NCBI RefSeq assembly: GCF_002078875.1
Contig: NC_034411.1
Coordinates: forward strand, 35,566,115 to 35,630,114
DNA length: 64,000 nt
From: Numida meleagris
Taxonomy: Eukaryota; Chordata; Aves; Galliformes; Numididae
Reading direction: 5' to 3'
Shown: positions 50,863-63,485 of the stretch, piece by piece
Numbering within the stretch: the stretch's first letter is position 1
Layout: each line of letters starts with the position of its first letter
The notes under the pieces: generated by a model
Told to the model about the DNA's origin: nothing
The model's input: only the letters and a program-made list of their open reading frames with translations
Database searches by the model: none
Position numbers and translations under genes: made by a program

Positions 50863-51631
50863 GCCTAGTAACTGCTTTCTGTTGTGGGCTTGTGTGGGCA
50901 GGCATTCTTGTGAGCATGAGAGATGGCTTTAACTTTGTTCTGAAACTGTTTTCTGGCATTGCTGTTACGGCAATTGAGAGGCCTAGGTTTGTGCATGGCA
51001 GGAGTTGGGAAAGCCCTTCATGGCCTCCTCTGTGTGATGGTTGGCAGAGGCAGGGATTCTAGCTGTTGTTTCACTGAAGGTGATTGCTTAGGCACTGAAT
51101 CAGTGTTCCACAGCAAAAAAAGAAAGCATCGTTTCCAGGCAGCTGGACTCTGGGAGGCAGCACTCATATGTTTTTGCAGCTGCATCTGATAGATATGAAA
51201 AATTTATATTAAAAAAAGAAGAAATTTATTTAATGTGATGACAGTTCTTTCGCAGCTGTTCTTACCTTTAACTCAGTATTTCAGCTCTTCCCAAAATAAT
51301 GGGAAAATATTTTTTTGGAATTTGTAAGCAAAGTTTGGTCTTGATAACAATGAAAGCTCGTTTTTGTCTGCGTATTGATACTACCCTATTAAATAGCAGG
51401 CATATTGTGAGCTGGCATGTCAGCTCAGGGCTGGATAGGCAAGAAGTCATTGAGAGAACTAAAGTTTTAGGGCCATATTTCATCCTTTGGTATTGTTAAT
51501 TGGGCTTTGCTATTCTGTAGAGGTTCTTACACTGTGTTCAGCGTAGCTGAAAAACCAGTTTGGATCATGATAGCCAAAGACTGCAACAAACTGCCAGGAT
51601 GCTAGAGCTTATCTTGACATCATGGGCCTAG
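50863..51631. other. Unannotated segment between LTR and CR1
   Basis: Begins with the right-hand gcctag duplication. The remainder has no recognised repeat or exon. Short frames only. Confidence 0.45.
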
Positions 51632-52710
51632 TAGAATCATAGAATCATAGAATTAGCTAGGTTGGAAAAGATCTACAAGATCATCCAGTCCAACCATCCA
51701 CCTACCACCAATAACCCCAGTAAACCATGTCTCTCAACACTGTATCTAAACGTTTCTTGAACACCTCCAGGGACGGTGACTCAACCACCTCCCTGGGCAG
51801 CCCATTCTAGCGCCTGACCACTCTTTCAGAAAAGTAGTATTTCCTATTGTCCAGCCTAAATCTCCCCTGGTGCAACTTGAGGCTGTTCCCTCTTGTCCTG
51901 TCACTAGTTACAAGAGAGAAGAGGCCAACCCCCAGCTCACTACAACCTCCCTTCAGGTAGTTATAGAGAGCGATAAGGTCTCCCCTGAGCCTCCTCTTCT
52001 CCAGACTGAACAATCCCAGCTCCCTCAGCTGCTCCTCATAAGGCCTGTGCTCCAGACCCCTCACCAGCTTCGTTGCCCTCCTCTGAACACGCTTCAGGGC
52101 CTCAATGTCTTTCTTGCAGTGAGGGGCCCAAAACTGGACACAGCACTCGAGGTGCGACCTCACCAGGGATGAGTACAGAGGGAGAATGACTTCCCTACTC
52201 CTACTGGCAACGCTATTTCTGATACAAGCCAGGATGCCATTGACCTTCTTGGCCACCTGAGCACACTGCTGGCTCATGCTCAGCCGAATGTTGACCAACA
52301 CCCCCAGGTCCATTTCCTCTACACAGTCTTCCAGCCACTCTGCCTCAAGCCTGTAGCATTGCCTGGGGTTGTTGTGGCCAAAGTGCAGGATGCGGCACTT
52401 GGTCTTGTTGAACCTCATCCCATTGGCTTCAGCCCAGAGATCCAGCCTGTCCAGATCTCTCTGTAGGGCCTCTCTACCCTCAGGCAGATCGACACTTCCT
52501 GCCAGCTTGGTGTCATCTGCAAACTTACTGAGGGTGCTCTCAGTGTCCTCATCCAGGTCATCAATAAAGATATTGAAGAGGACAGGCCCCATCACCGACC
52601 CCTGGGGAACACCACTCGTGACCGGTTGCCAGCTGGATTTAACTCCATTGACCACCACTGTCTGGGCCTGGCTCTCCAGCCAGCTCCTTACCCAGCAAAG
52701 AGTGTACAGT
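51632..52710 (-). mobile_element. CR1 LINE fragment, - strand, best preserved copy
   Basis: Just over 1 kb of CR1, antisense to PLD5. The + strand starts with the tail motif (two agaatcat units, then agaatt), followed by 'ggaaaagatctacaagatca'. The opposite strand carries the reverse transcriptase and C-terminal region in one open frame (next entry). The element is truncated at about 52710, inside the RT domain, at the 'WVRSWLES' segment. The uninterrupted frame makes it the least decayed CR1 in the window. Confidence 0.94.
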
Positions 52711-52712
52711 GA
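51807..52712 (-). pseudogene. CR1 reverse transcriptase fragment, frame still open
   Basis: About 300 codons open without a stop on the - strand. In order: [20 protein letters not shown], the RT motif [19 protein letters not shown], the catalytic FADD (52512-52523), [54 protein letters not shown] and [20 protein letters not shown]. The frame extends about 20 codons further 5' (to 52775) through unrelated flanking sequence. It lacks the N-terminal half of the RT, the endonuclease domain and ORF1, so it is a dead fragment despite the open frame. Confidence 0.9.
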
Positions 52713-54916
52713 AAAGGCCCAAGCAAACAGAGAAGGTGCTATCTGAAATGCAGCTGTGAAATTTGTTGCATGCAAATATCATGATTAAAAGAAAGTAGGA
52801 ATATGGTTTTTGCTCCCACAGAGTACTAGTTCTGTGGATCTGGTCATCTATGGAGAAAGATGAAAAAGCAAAGATGTTTACTACCTTATCAATTCTTCAG
52901 TCTTGAGTATCCATTGCTCTGCCATCCATTGGTAGCATTTAAGAATCTTTCTCTGTGCTGTAAGCCTTTAACAATTATATTTTCAAGACTGTCTGACCAA
53001 GACAGGCTAAACTGGGTTTGAATTTTAAGCCTGAAGAGAATGCCTAGAGATTTTGAAAAGATGTACTCTGTTCCATCTCGATTTACTACTTTCCTATTCC
53101 CAATTGAATTGAATATGCGTAAAATGAGAAAGTGCATTTTGTTATTCTGTATGGATCCAAATTATCATTATGGTTTTATACCTTTCCCGAGTGATATTTT
53201 GGAAAAGGAATAGGAAAAAATGCATATTTTCTGAAATATTAAATTATTTAAAAATTGAAAGTCTTATTACATTTGTTTTCTTGTGTAGATGCTTTTGAAG
53301 TTTTGCACTTGGTTTGTTTTGTGAAGTTTAGTCTTCATGCAGACAAACCTAGCATAGTTTATCTTTGTAAAGTCAAGTAATAGTGCATACATTTGTTTTA
53401 ATAGTTATTAGCACTATGATTTATGTTTTGCCATTCATAGCAAGATGTCTATTGATCTTTTATTTATTACAATCTATAGGGAGAGATGGTGTACATAATG
53501 CTGGGGACAATTTGGTCAGGCTTACAGAGTGTGCCAAGAAAACTGTAACTGTGTGTCCTCTTTGGCTTTGCAGTGTCTCAAGCAAATCCAAAATGACTCA
53601 ACGGTTCTGTATTTAATTTTTTCTAGGACTTTTCCTTAATCGAAAAATTGAGATACTTTGTTTTTCCCATCCTGTCTTAATGCAGCAATCAAGTGCCAAA
53701 ATAAAAGGAATTCCACTAGGGCAGAAACTCTTTTGTCAGTTGCTTTGTTCAGTACCTCTTAATTTAGCTGTTGTTGCAGATTGAGGGCTCTGGTGTGAAG
53801 GTTTAGGAGCTGCAAAGAACATGAAGGCAGAAGAGATCTGACAGCACAGGTTATTTTCATCACAAATATCAGATTACTTTTAATCCAACTTTGGGTTATC
53901 AGTGAGTTTCGTTCTGAGTTCCTTGATCATGTAGAGCATTCAAGGATACCCTTGTGTCATTGACAACGTTGTTGCTTAAGGAATGCTCGGTGTTTTTAAC
54001 ATGTGGGCTGCTAGCTGCATTTCTACAGGTGCTAGAAGAATGTGATCAGATGCCTTTGAGAGCTTTATTCTGACTTTTGAAATGGCTTCTAAAGCATGGC
54101 GCTCCTGATGATAGTCTGATGAGGGGAGTCAAGCCTGACAATATATGCCTGCATTTGCAGGACAAGGCTGTAGGCAGTCAGCACAAGAGTAAGGGTTTGA
54201 GTTAAGAGTTTTAACTCAAACTTGGGAGTTTTTTTCTCTTCTTATAAAGAAGAGAAATTGTAGACCTGACCGGAAAATTTATGCTTCCCTTTGCTTGTGG
54301 ATTCTTTGTCAATTTAAGACAAAGAAAAGACTTCATCTTTAAGGTTTGTCTAGATGTAAAAGTCGAGGTTCAAGTTTAAACAATTGCAATTGCACCAGTG
54401 TATTATGTCTACCATGTGGACTCTCTTTTTTCTCAGTATGTGTGTTGGAAGGAGTAAGGAAAAAGGTGATTTCTTGAAGCAAGAAGTCGACTTATCATGA
54501 ATATTTTTTTATGCCTCTATAGTTGCATTGGTAGTATTTGTTCTGCATAGAAATGTCTTAGTTGAGTTTAGGAGATGATATTTGTGCTTTAATTTGGAAG
54601 GTGTGTGTTTTAATTATGAGAATACAGTGCCAGAATTCACTCTGAATTCTGTCTATATTCAATTAATTCTCAACTACTTAGTAATACAATGGAAGCATCC
54701 TGGCTGCATTGACTGAGAGGCAAACTTGAAAACTGTGAGGTTTGCATAGAGTTGTATCACCCTGCTCCATACAGTCTTATTGCAGAAACACATGGGGAGG
54801 TGTTGGCTACATATCTTAATATTCAGCATTTGATCCCTATCCCAGTGGGTATCTTGTGTTAATGTAAGGGTTTCAGAAATTTCTCAGAAGTATGTTGGGA
54901 AAGATTTGCACATTCT
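52713..54916. other. Unannotated intron segment
   Basis: No recognised repeat or gene. Only short open frames. Confidence 0.4.
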
Positions 54917-55172
54917 GGAATCATAGATTCATTTACACTGGAAAAGACATTCAAAATCATCAAGTCCAATATCCACTAAACAATACAAGTTGACCAGAAA
55001 GCCATGGTCCTTAGTGCCATGTCCATGCATCTCTTATATACCTCCAATCCACCACATCCCTGTGCAGCCCCTTCCAATACCTAACCACCCCTTCGGTGAA
55101 GAAATTCTTCCTGATACCTAATTTCAGCCTCCCCTGGAGCAACTTTAGTCCGTTGCCTTGCACTCTATTGAG
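54917..55172 (-). mobile_element. CR1 LINE 3' fragment, - strand
   Basis: About 255 bp. The + strand shows the decayed antisense tail (ggaatcatagattcatttac), then 'ccacatccctgtgcagcccc', 'aaccaccccttcggtgaaga' and 'cctcccctggagcaacttta'. Truncated in the region just before the 'LFS' segment. Too short to hold a frame. Confidence 0.85.
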
Positions 55173-55807
55173 ACTAGGAAGATAACTGAAAATGTTCTGA
55201 TGAAAAAGTTTTTATTAAAAATCCTCTGAAGCCTGATAAATTGCAGCTGAACTTTTCACAGAACTGCCTGCTATTATAGTAGAGTCCATTAGCAGTCTGA
55301 CTAGTGTCTCCCTATGAGTTTTTTGCTGTTGCTGCCTAAGTTCTGGGGTAGCACTGGGTGCTTCTCAGTGCAGCTCCTGCTCTTTGCATGCTGCTGAAAC
55401 TCTGCATGGCAAAGTTTGTGGACAGCTTTCTGGTCAGATAACAAAATCAGTGCACTGTTCTGATTTCCTTTAACCTTTGAGCTCTCTTAGACACTGTGGC
55501 CTGTTTTCTTCCTGAAATTTTCTTTGTTTTCCCTGATTTTTCCCACTTCTGTTTTTAATCATTCTTTTAATGCTTCTTTCCTCTCCGTCTTGATATGTTT
55601 CTCAGGAGTTGAACATTATTTTATTTGTACCAAATGTTCACATCTGTAAATGTAAACCAAATTAATCTTTATGAAAAAGATTTGCAAATAAATATATTTC
55701 AGGTGCTTCTTCCTCAGCCAGAACTGAAGAGAGCTTCTTGTGTCTGTCAAGCTAGATATCTAGCTTAGATTTCTATACTGCTTCTTCCTTCTGGAAAACA
55801 GCAGCAC
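55173..55807. other. Unannotated segment between two CR1 copies
   Basis: About 630 bp with no recognised feature. Confidence 0.45.
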
Positions 55808-56608
55808 AGAATCATAGAATGGCTTGGGTTTGAAGGGACCTCAAGGATCATCAAGCTCCAAACCCCCTTCCACAGGCAGGGCCGCCTACCTCGTCATCTA
55901 ATACTAGATGAAGCTGCCCAGAGCCCCATCCAACCTGGCCTTGAACACCTCCAGGGACGAGGCATCCACAACCTCGCTGGGCAGCCTGTTCCAGCACCTC
56001 ACCACTCCCTTGGTAAAGAACTTTCCACTGGTATTCATCCTAAATCTTCCCTCCTTCAACTTACAACCATTTCCCCTTGTCCTGCCATTATCTGCCCTTG
56101 TAAAGAGTAGACTCCCCTCCTGTTTGTAGACTCCCTTTAGGTACTGGGAGGCTGCAATGAGGTCACCCTGCAGCCTTCTCCTCTCCATTCTGAACAAGCC
56201 CAGCTCCCTCAGCCTTTCTTCAAAGGGGAAGTGCTCCAGCCCTCTGGTAATCTTTGTGGCCCTCCTCTGGCCCCTCTCTAACAGCTCAATGTCTTTCTTG
56301 TATTGGAGGCCCCAGACCTGCACACAGTACTCCAGATGGGGCCTTGAGAGCAGAGTAGAGGGGATAATCACCTCCCTCTCCCTGCTGGCCACCCCTCTTC
56401 TGATGGAACCCAGGATACCGTTTGCTTTCCAAGCTGCAAGCACACACTGCTGGCTCATGTTTAGTTTTTCATCTATCAGGACCCCCAGGTCCTTCTCTGC
56501 AGGGCTACTCTCAAGGATTGCTCCTCCCAGTCTGTATATATGCCTGGAATTCCTCCAGCCCAAGTGCAAAACCTTGCACTTTGCTGTGTTGAACCTCATT
56601 AGATTCAT
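55808..56608 (-). mobile_element. CR1 LINE fragment, - strand
   Basis: About 0.8 kb of the 3' end, antisense to PLD5. The + strand begins agaatcatagaatggcttgg and 'gaagggacctcaaggatcat', then continues through the antisense C-terminal part of ORF2. Truncated at 56608 next to 'ttgaacctcattagattcat'. The reading frame of the C-terminal part is open (next entry). Confidence 0.94.
55904..56608 (-). pseudogene. CR1 ORF2 C-terminal fragment, frame open
   Basis: A 234-codon frame, beginning by chance with Met at the truncation point. Segments in order: [93 protein letters not shown] and [20 protein letters not shown]. These lie downstream of the RT active site, so the fragment has no catalytic motif. 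No internal stop is present, which suggests a moderately young insertion. Confidence 0.9.
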
Positions 56609-58001
56609 TTTTTACTATGACCTGTCTCTGTATACAAAAATAATTTTCAATGTTATTGGTGTCTAAATTTTATTTCTATATGTAATTTTAAAATAAATTC
56701 ATTATTTCAACAAATAATTCAAATTCCTTACTTGCTCTCCTTCAGCTTACCTGCCAATTAGTCCATCATCCTTTCTCTTGCTTTCCATGAGGTCAGTCCT
56801 GCGCTGTCGTACCCGTTCAAGCAGATACTGTGAAAATCATTATTGTATCCAGTGTGAAATGAAAAGTGTAGGCATATTTTCTGACTTGTTTTTCTTCCTA
56901 ATGGAGGGCATGGTCTTAACTTCTGTGAATCTTTATGAACTCTCATGGCAGAAGCACCAATCCACTCTCTTTCATTCATTCATCCAAATTTTATGTGTTG
57001 ATATATGCTTACCTCCTGAGAGCATCATCAACAGTAATCTCCATAGTCTCTTGAGGATCCTTTCTTTAAAACTTGTTTATTGTGATGCACAAGAGGCTTA
57101 GAAATGGTCAGGTTGCTGAGGTATTTTTGTAAGTACATGTCAAACTCGACATTATTGTTTGACTTGGTTCTGTCTCTCTGCCATTTCTTACTGTGTTCTT
57201 TGATGCAAGTAAACTCCATGGAATCAGGTCTTTGTTCCCTTTTTTTGTATCACACCTAGCACAGCATCCTTGGCAGTTGCTGGGCACATTATTACAATAT
57301 GAATTAAGTAATTAATCTTAATTTCAGCATTGCAGAGAGATTTTCTATGGTGAAAATGATTTTTGAGAGGGATGGAGTTGGAAGCATGTAGTAGAAGTTT
57401 CAACTGATCATTTAATCTCTTTGGAATGCACCACCTTGGCTTTACTAGGAAAAAATTGTGTTTTAAAAAATCCAACAAATAACAACCACATTGCAAATAA
57501 TCTTTACTAATCCAAAGGGGCATTTGGCTGCCTCACAAAAGCACTGTGTGTTTTGGCAAAGTTGGGAGCTTTGGCTTAGGAAGAACCATGTTTGGAATAA
57601 CAGGGTGTGTTGCAAGTCAAGATTCAGGTATCTTGGCAGAGATGTATGCGTAATCTGGCACGAAGCCTGTCTGCACTGTGCCTAGCTGTAGCAAGTGCTG
57701 AAGTCCCTTGTGAACAATATATGAATCTCATTTTGAAGGGGAGAAAAAAAAAAGAGGAGGAGGAGGAGGGAAGAGAGAGCTAGGATTTATTTTAACATTT
57801 TGTGGATATAAAAAAACAAGTGTCAAGAAGAAAAACATTTTCATGAAGTATTCGCTGTGAAAATCCTGCAACTTCTTATTGCAAACCTCTTTATTGCTTG
57901 GATTGGCTGATTTCCAGAGCATCAAGGCTAGGAATTGAGGGACTGAAATATAATCAGTGGTGATACATTTTAACCACATAAAACATTCTCTGCTTCCAAA
58001 G
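56609..58001. other. Unannotated intron segment
   Basis: No recognised repeat except a purine tract at about 57744-57778 (A run followed by GAGGAG repeats). No coding exon recognised. Confidence 0.4.
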
Positions 58002-58080
58002 CCTCCAGTGTCTCTAGTAAGCAGTGCAACAGCTCCTTGCTGGGGGACTCCAGGGACGTGGAAAATATTGGATCAGAATG
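58002..58080 (+). other. Candidate 79-nt exon (speculative)
   Basis: A segment richer in GC than its surroundings, preceded by a weak pyrimidine-rich acceptor (cattctctgcttccaaag, AG at 58000-58001) and followed by a good donor (GTAAGA at 58081-58086). Two frames are open across it, one reading ASSVSSKQCNSSLLGDSRDV onward. It does not match the PLD5 membrane-anchor exon I would expect next. It could be a cassette exon, a non-coding-RNA exon, or chance. Confidence 0.25.
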
Positions 58081-60004
58081 GTAAGAAACTCTTTACTTTC
58101 ACCAGCTTTAGATTATTACTTTGAAAAGAATGCTTGAAAGGTGACTAAATTAGCAGGGAAACAGTTTCTAAAACAAAAGCAGGGTGTGTAAGCTACAGTG
58201 GCATTCTCAGTGTTTTGCTGAAAGAGATCAGCAAAGCAAGCTAGTGACAAATATCTTTGACGCTGAACATATTGTGCATCTAATATAAAATCTTTTAAAA
58301 TTGGGATGGACTGCTGACTAAAACTTGATGTAAAATGTGAGCTTGTCTACTTGTTCCCATGCAGAAGGACAGCTGCATGGGCTTTTAATAGACTCTCACA
58401 TTAATAAACACTGACAGAGATTTTATACATAAAAATATAAATTAACTGATGCTGATTCCTTATGGAAATTGCATGTTTATATGTTTTCTCTTAGGTGCTT
58501 TTTTTTGTGTTTGGTTTTGTTTTTCAAAGAGCAGAGATGCTCAGTATTTACCTTTCTACTTTCGGGGAGCTATGAAGTTGTTATTTTTCTGTGTTTTTAA
58601 TCTGTGAAGCCCTATTGGTCACATTACATATGCGAGGGGGAATAATGAAGGAAAACTTTTTGGGGTAGTTCTTTTATGCTTTGTTACAATTTGAATATTC
58701 AGCCTTGAATATTAAAATAAAAATAGAATATAAAACATATTAATATAGAATCTGAAATCACTGCAGGTCTGTGCCAATTCTATTAATATTTTAAACAATG
58801 CCTGAAAATGCAATAAAATATTTTTATTAGAAGGGGTTTTTTAGGTTTTAAAGAATTGATGGGTGGAAATGCAAATCTGGGAAGTGTTTACTCTGAAGGC
58901 TCATTGTCAAGACTGGGTATGATGCATATTTCAATTTAAAAAAAAAAACAACAAACCACCAATCTCCTATGTGGGAACTCAGCCATTCATTTTAAGTGCA
59001 TACTGAAGTCCAGGAATGCATTGATTATGAAGTTACAGTACATCAGGGTGAAAGAAAATCAAATTACTGAAGTCAGAAGAGTACTGAAATATGCTTACTT
59101 GACAGCCCAGCTGATGTGTGGGAAATTATTCTCTTTGTGATTCAAATGGGAGAAAGGAATTTTAAAACAGCAACTATGGGAGTTTGAAAAGTGTACAGCA
59201 GATGTGAGAAGGTCTGATTTGGTATTGTTTGTCTTGTGTGTTTATTGTTGCTCAGCAGTACAAGGACTAGAATTCTAGAAGTAAAACTATCCCCGAATGC
59301 TTTTCCTATTGTAAGTACAGTAGATAGTAAAATGTTGTCTTGAAACTATATGCTCTGTTATAACTGTAAACACGCTTTAATGTATCAAAGATTTATATTT
59401 TCCTTCTCAACAAACACCATAGATTAGGAAATCAATAATGGAATGGAAACCAGGCTGTAAGCTTCTTGGAAAGATATTAAGTGTGAACTGAAGTACTGTG
59501 AAATGTTACTACTATTTTCTTGACAAAAATGCTCAATATTGAATACCTATTAAATACTGCTATACATTAATTGTACTTCTGTGGTACTGAGGAGACTTGA
59601 TAATAATGTCGTTTACTCTCAGGAAACTATGTACTCTTGGTTTATACTGCCTTGCATCTGAATTCTGGTACATGAAAAAATTGGAGATGCAAGAGCTGGT
59701 TGTTTTTTTCTGATTGTAAACTCAGAACTTGATGAATAACAAATGATCTTATATATATTTCCAGGTGTGTGATTTCCCTTATAGCAAATCAAAGAAAACG
59801 CTCTCTTCTTGAAATAAAAGTATTCATATACTGCCATGTATTTGCTCTTGATAGAGATTAGTCCAAAGTAAACTTGCTTTGTGTCATACTTGACATGGAT
59901 TAGTTAGGTAATTAGTGCAGGCAGTCCACAAGAGATCTTTCTTTCAGTTAGGATTGCCTGGGAAAAGATCTTTCATGTTTGTTGTCTGTGGGGCAAGAGG
60001 AACT
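58081..60004. other. Unannotated AT-rich intron segment
   Basis: Strongly AT-rich around 58,680-58,830 (several AATATT and ATTAAT stretches). No repeat or gene recognised. The texture could fit conserved non-coding sequence but only alignment would show it. Confidence 0.4.
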
Positions 60005-60020
60005 GGGGGGGGGGTGGGGG
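60005..60020 (+). repeat. G-run with G-quadruplex potential
   Basis: Ten consecutive G, one T, then five G. Enough guanines for an intramolecular quadruplex if the first run is split. Followed closely by an A run. Confidence 0.7.
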
Positions 60021-63000
60021 CAGATAAGAAAAAAAAAATCTCCCCTCTCACCCTAAAGAAGAACTCTCAGTAGTAATCAGCTGCATAAGAGATGGCACAT
60101 GTAGTCCGAATGGAAGTCTCTTATAATTTCAACATGATAGGATTTATTTCAGAATGTAAATTAATGATCTTATGTTAGTATTGCAAACTATCTAATGGAG
60201 ACCTAGGTTTAATCATTCGAAGTATTTATTTCTAATAACAATAACAACAATAACAAGTAATGTACAAGCCTTACTTGAAAAATTGAGAGGCTGTAAATGT
60301 AACTATTAGAGTTGTAACTTCTAATGAAGTATGATTTAATATTAGTGCAATCCAAATGAATTTAGGTTAAATACTTCTTTTAAATCCCAGTGACTAAGCA
60401 GAAGTCCTGCCTGAAAATATAACCCTGTACTTTAAGAGCATTGCTATAAACATTTTCCTGCATAGGGGAATGAGGGGGTATAATAGCTTTCCATCTACTA
60501 TGAACTTGACTTGACACTTGGTAATATCCTTAGATTTTTTAGTGTTAGTTTTTTGCATTGTTCTCCTGCCACTTTCTTGGCCAAAAAATTTAGTTTGTGT
60601 GTTCAGAAGCGGTTATGCTGACTCTCATAATAATACTGCTGAATGGATTTAGTAAAAAATCTTAATACAATACAGCTTTGGTGAATCACAGATTGTGTGT
60701 GTGCCTCAAGTAACTTTTGGCACAGTTTTATTCAGGCAATATGCTGTAGCTGTGTAATAGGCTCTTTACCACACTAGAAATTCTGTGCACCATATGTAGA
60801 ATGAAGTTCCTACTTTGCTCCGTAAATACTGCTTGAGTAGAAGAGGAAGAAGTAAACAACTGTGATGTTTAATTGAAAGGTAATGCTGAAGTATCTGCAG
60901 GTATATATTTGAGTTTATCCATAATGAAAAGCACACCTGTTTGGAAATTTCAGCATCCACGTTTATGGAGCCTGAATAGTTTCAGTGAACAAAATATGGC
61001 AGCAAACAAGGTTTACACAAGGATTTCTAAACTGGAATTATTTTTTGCTGTTGGTGGATTTTTTTTTAAGCTCTTTTACTTATATTTCAGTATCAATATA
61101 CTCCGCAGATCAGGTTTAGCTCACTGAAACCCATGTTTTAAATTGTGCCATTAGAGAGGCAGTACAACATAAAATGCTTTCAGGAAGTTATAAATTATTT
61201 GCTGTGGTTTACATAATGTACTGGCCTGTCTGCTATGTCTGTGTTCTAGGCAGAGTTTTATTCCTTCATCTGTGTGATGTACAGAGAAATTATTAGAAAG
61301 GGATGCTTTTAGCCTTAGTGTGTCCTGATGGCTTTTATCCTGTTATGCCATCAAAAGTGAAGGCTGGGGAAAAGGTCAGTCTGGTCTCCACATGAAATAA
61401 TTAATGGGAGCAGCTTCCCAAGAAATAGAGCTACACTGATCAAGATAATTTGTATTTTTCTTCACCTGGTGAAGCTCATATTAGAGCATTCACGCTATTT
61501 TTGAAATATCAAGACAAAACTGTTGCCTGTGTACGTTAGGACTGTCATAGCAACATGATGTTTTGCTGCATATAATTGCTTGTATATGTCATGACCACAT
61601 TGAGAATACTGCAAAAAACTGTGCCTAAGAGTTCTATGTAAATAAAAAGAATGGGAGTAGACAGAAGTGTACTGACTCTATAGCAATTGATAATGTGGAG
61701 ATGTAAAATGAGTCAATTAGGGAGTTGTGCACTGAATGGTGTGCTGACGGTGCTTGTAATAAGGAGTGTGATCTGGTCAGAACTGAGACTGGTTAGTGTG
61801 TGCTGGTGGGAGATGCACTTGCACAGCTTGACCGAATTTCCAGGTTTAGAGATCGGAAGCTTTGCTACTTAAGCTCTCCAGATCTTGTACTTTGTTTTCA
61901 GTCTACTGTGTATTTCAGTAGTTAAGGACATTTTCTTTAAATACGTTTTCCAGTGTAGCTGTGTCACCTGGGGATACAGCTACATAGTAAACTCTCTTTT
62001 ATCATTTAATAATAAAGAGGAGAACTTTGAGACAGGTGTCATCTACTTCCCTGAAACTGTGCCAGGAACTCCACTTTCTGTTCACCAAGATACGCTCCAG
62101 GTATATGAGTAAAGCTTTTGGATCCATGAAGATTTTGGAATGAGGAAACCTCCAGTGTAGGTCTTTATTCAGTTGAAGAGGATAGACAAATAACTGTGCT
62201 GAAACCAATAATAGCTCTTCTACCTCCATTTCCGTAGTAGGATAGCTTTCTTAGTCAAGGCTTTAACTCAGCAGTGCTAACCTTTTGGGTAGGTCAGAGA
62301 TGTTCTCAGGTTGTGTGTTTCAGTTCTTTCTCTCCATTATTCATTGGGATGTGGCTTTTTTTCATGACTTTTGTATGATTTCCTCCCTGTCCCAGGATAG
62401 GAGAGAGCATGAGTTTAAGGCTGCCAGACTAGAGCTGCTGTCATGTTTTTTCCTATACATGCACATATCCAGTAACACGGAGAACTCTGTTTTGACAGTG
62501 TAAGGGTATTAATTTGACCATGTGATAACGGAGATGTATTTGGGAAAAATAGCAAGGAGAAAGATGCTGTAGGACTGCACCTCTCATTTTACTTTATTCC
62601 TGTCAATACTTTTGATAGTGTTTGTTTTGTTCATTGATGTTCAGAAAGAGGAATCTTTTTAATATCATATAGATTTTATCAGCATTAGTTCTGGAGAGAA
62701 AGTTTTGAAACTGTATATATTCAATTTCCCTCAAACATGCTGTTCAGCTACTGAGTCCTGAGTAAACGAAGAACTACTTTGCAGACCTCTGATTCATTCA
62801 GATAAAAATAAATAATATTCAGTTGACTGAAACCAGCCTGCAAAACCTAGGTCAGAAAAAAAAAATGCTTCCAATCCTTTTTTTTCCACTTTCATTGAGG
62901 AAACAGAAGGGAGCAATTTCAGAAATGCTGAAAAACTGCTATATGATGAAAAGCTCCTGTAATTCAATTAGCCTTTGTTAGGTTCTTTTCTTACTGTAGA

Positions 63001-63485
63001 AAACTTACTGCATGTACTGCTGAAATTTTCTTACTTTTCTCTTTTTATGATTGTCAAAAGTGATAGGTATGTTGAAAAGAAATCTTTTTCTGTTCTACTG
63101 TTCATTCTACTATTACAGTGGATCAATCACAAAAGCAGCAGTTGCATTTAATAATTCTTCCAGTACAGCACAGGTGGAAAAAAAATTGCCTTCTTTATAC
63201 ATGCAAAACATGGGAAAATGAGTTCTATGTGAGGGATGAATACAGCACACTAGGAATACTACAAGCAGAATATATTGGGGTCTCTGCAATCATCTGTTTT
63301 TAGATGATTTTGAAAATCCTTGTACTTAGCTGCTTGCTCTCTGTACACTTTGGCTGGTCATGGAGGCATTTCCTTTGTTCCTTATTGTTGATGTGGTCCT
63401 GTAGCCAACAAGTGATGGGCAGTTCTGTTTTCTCCACTTGCGGGAAGATTATAATACTGAACTGAGTATTCAGGTATTTCACTTC
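60021..63485. other. Unannotated intron segment
   Basis: About 3.5 kb without recognised repeats or exons. Open frames are all below 90 codons and resemble nothing known to me. Confidence 0.4.
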
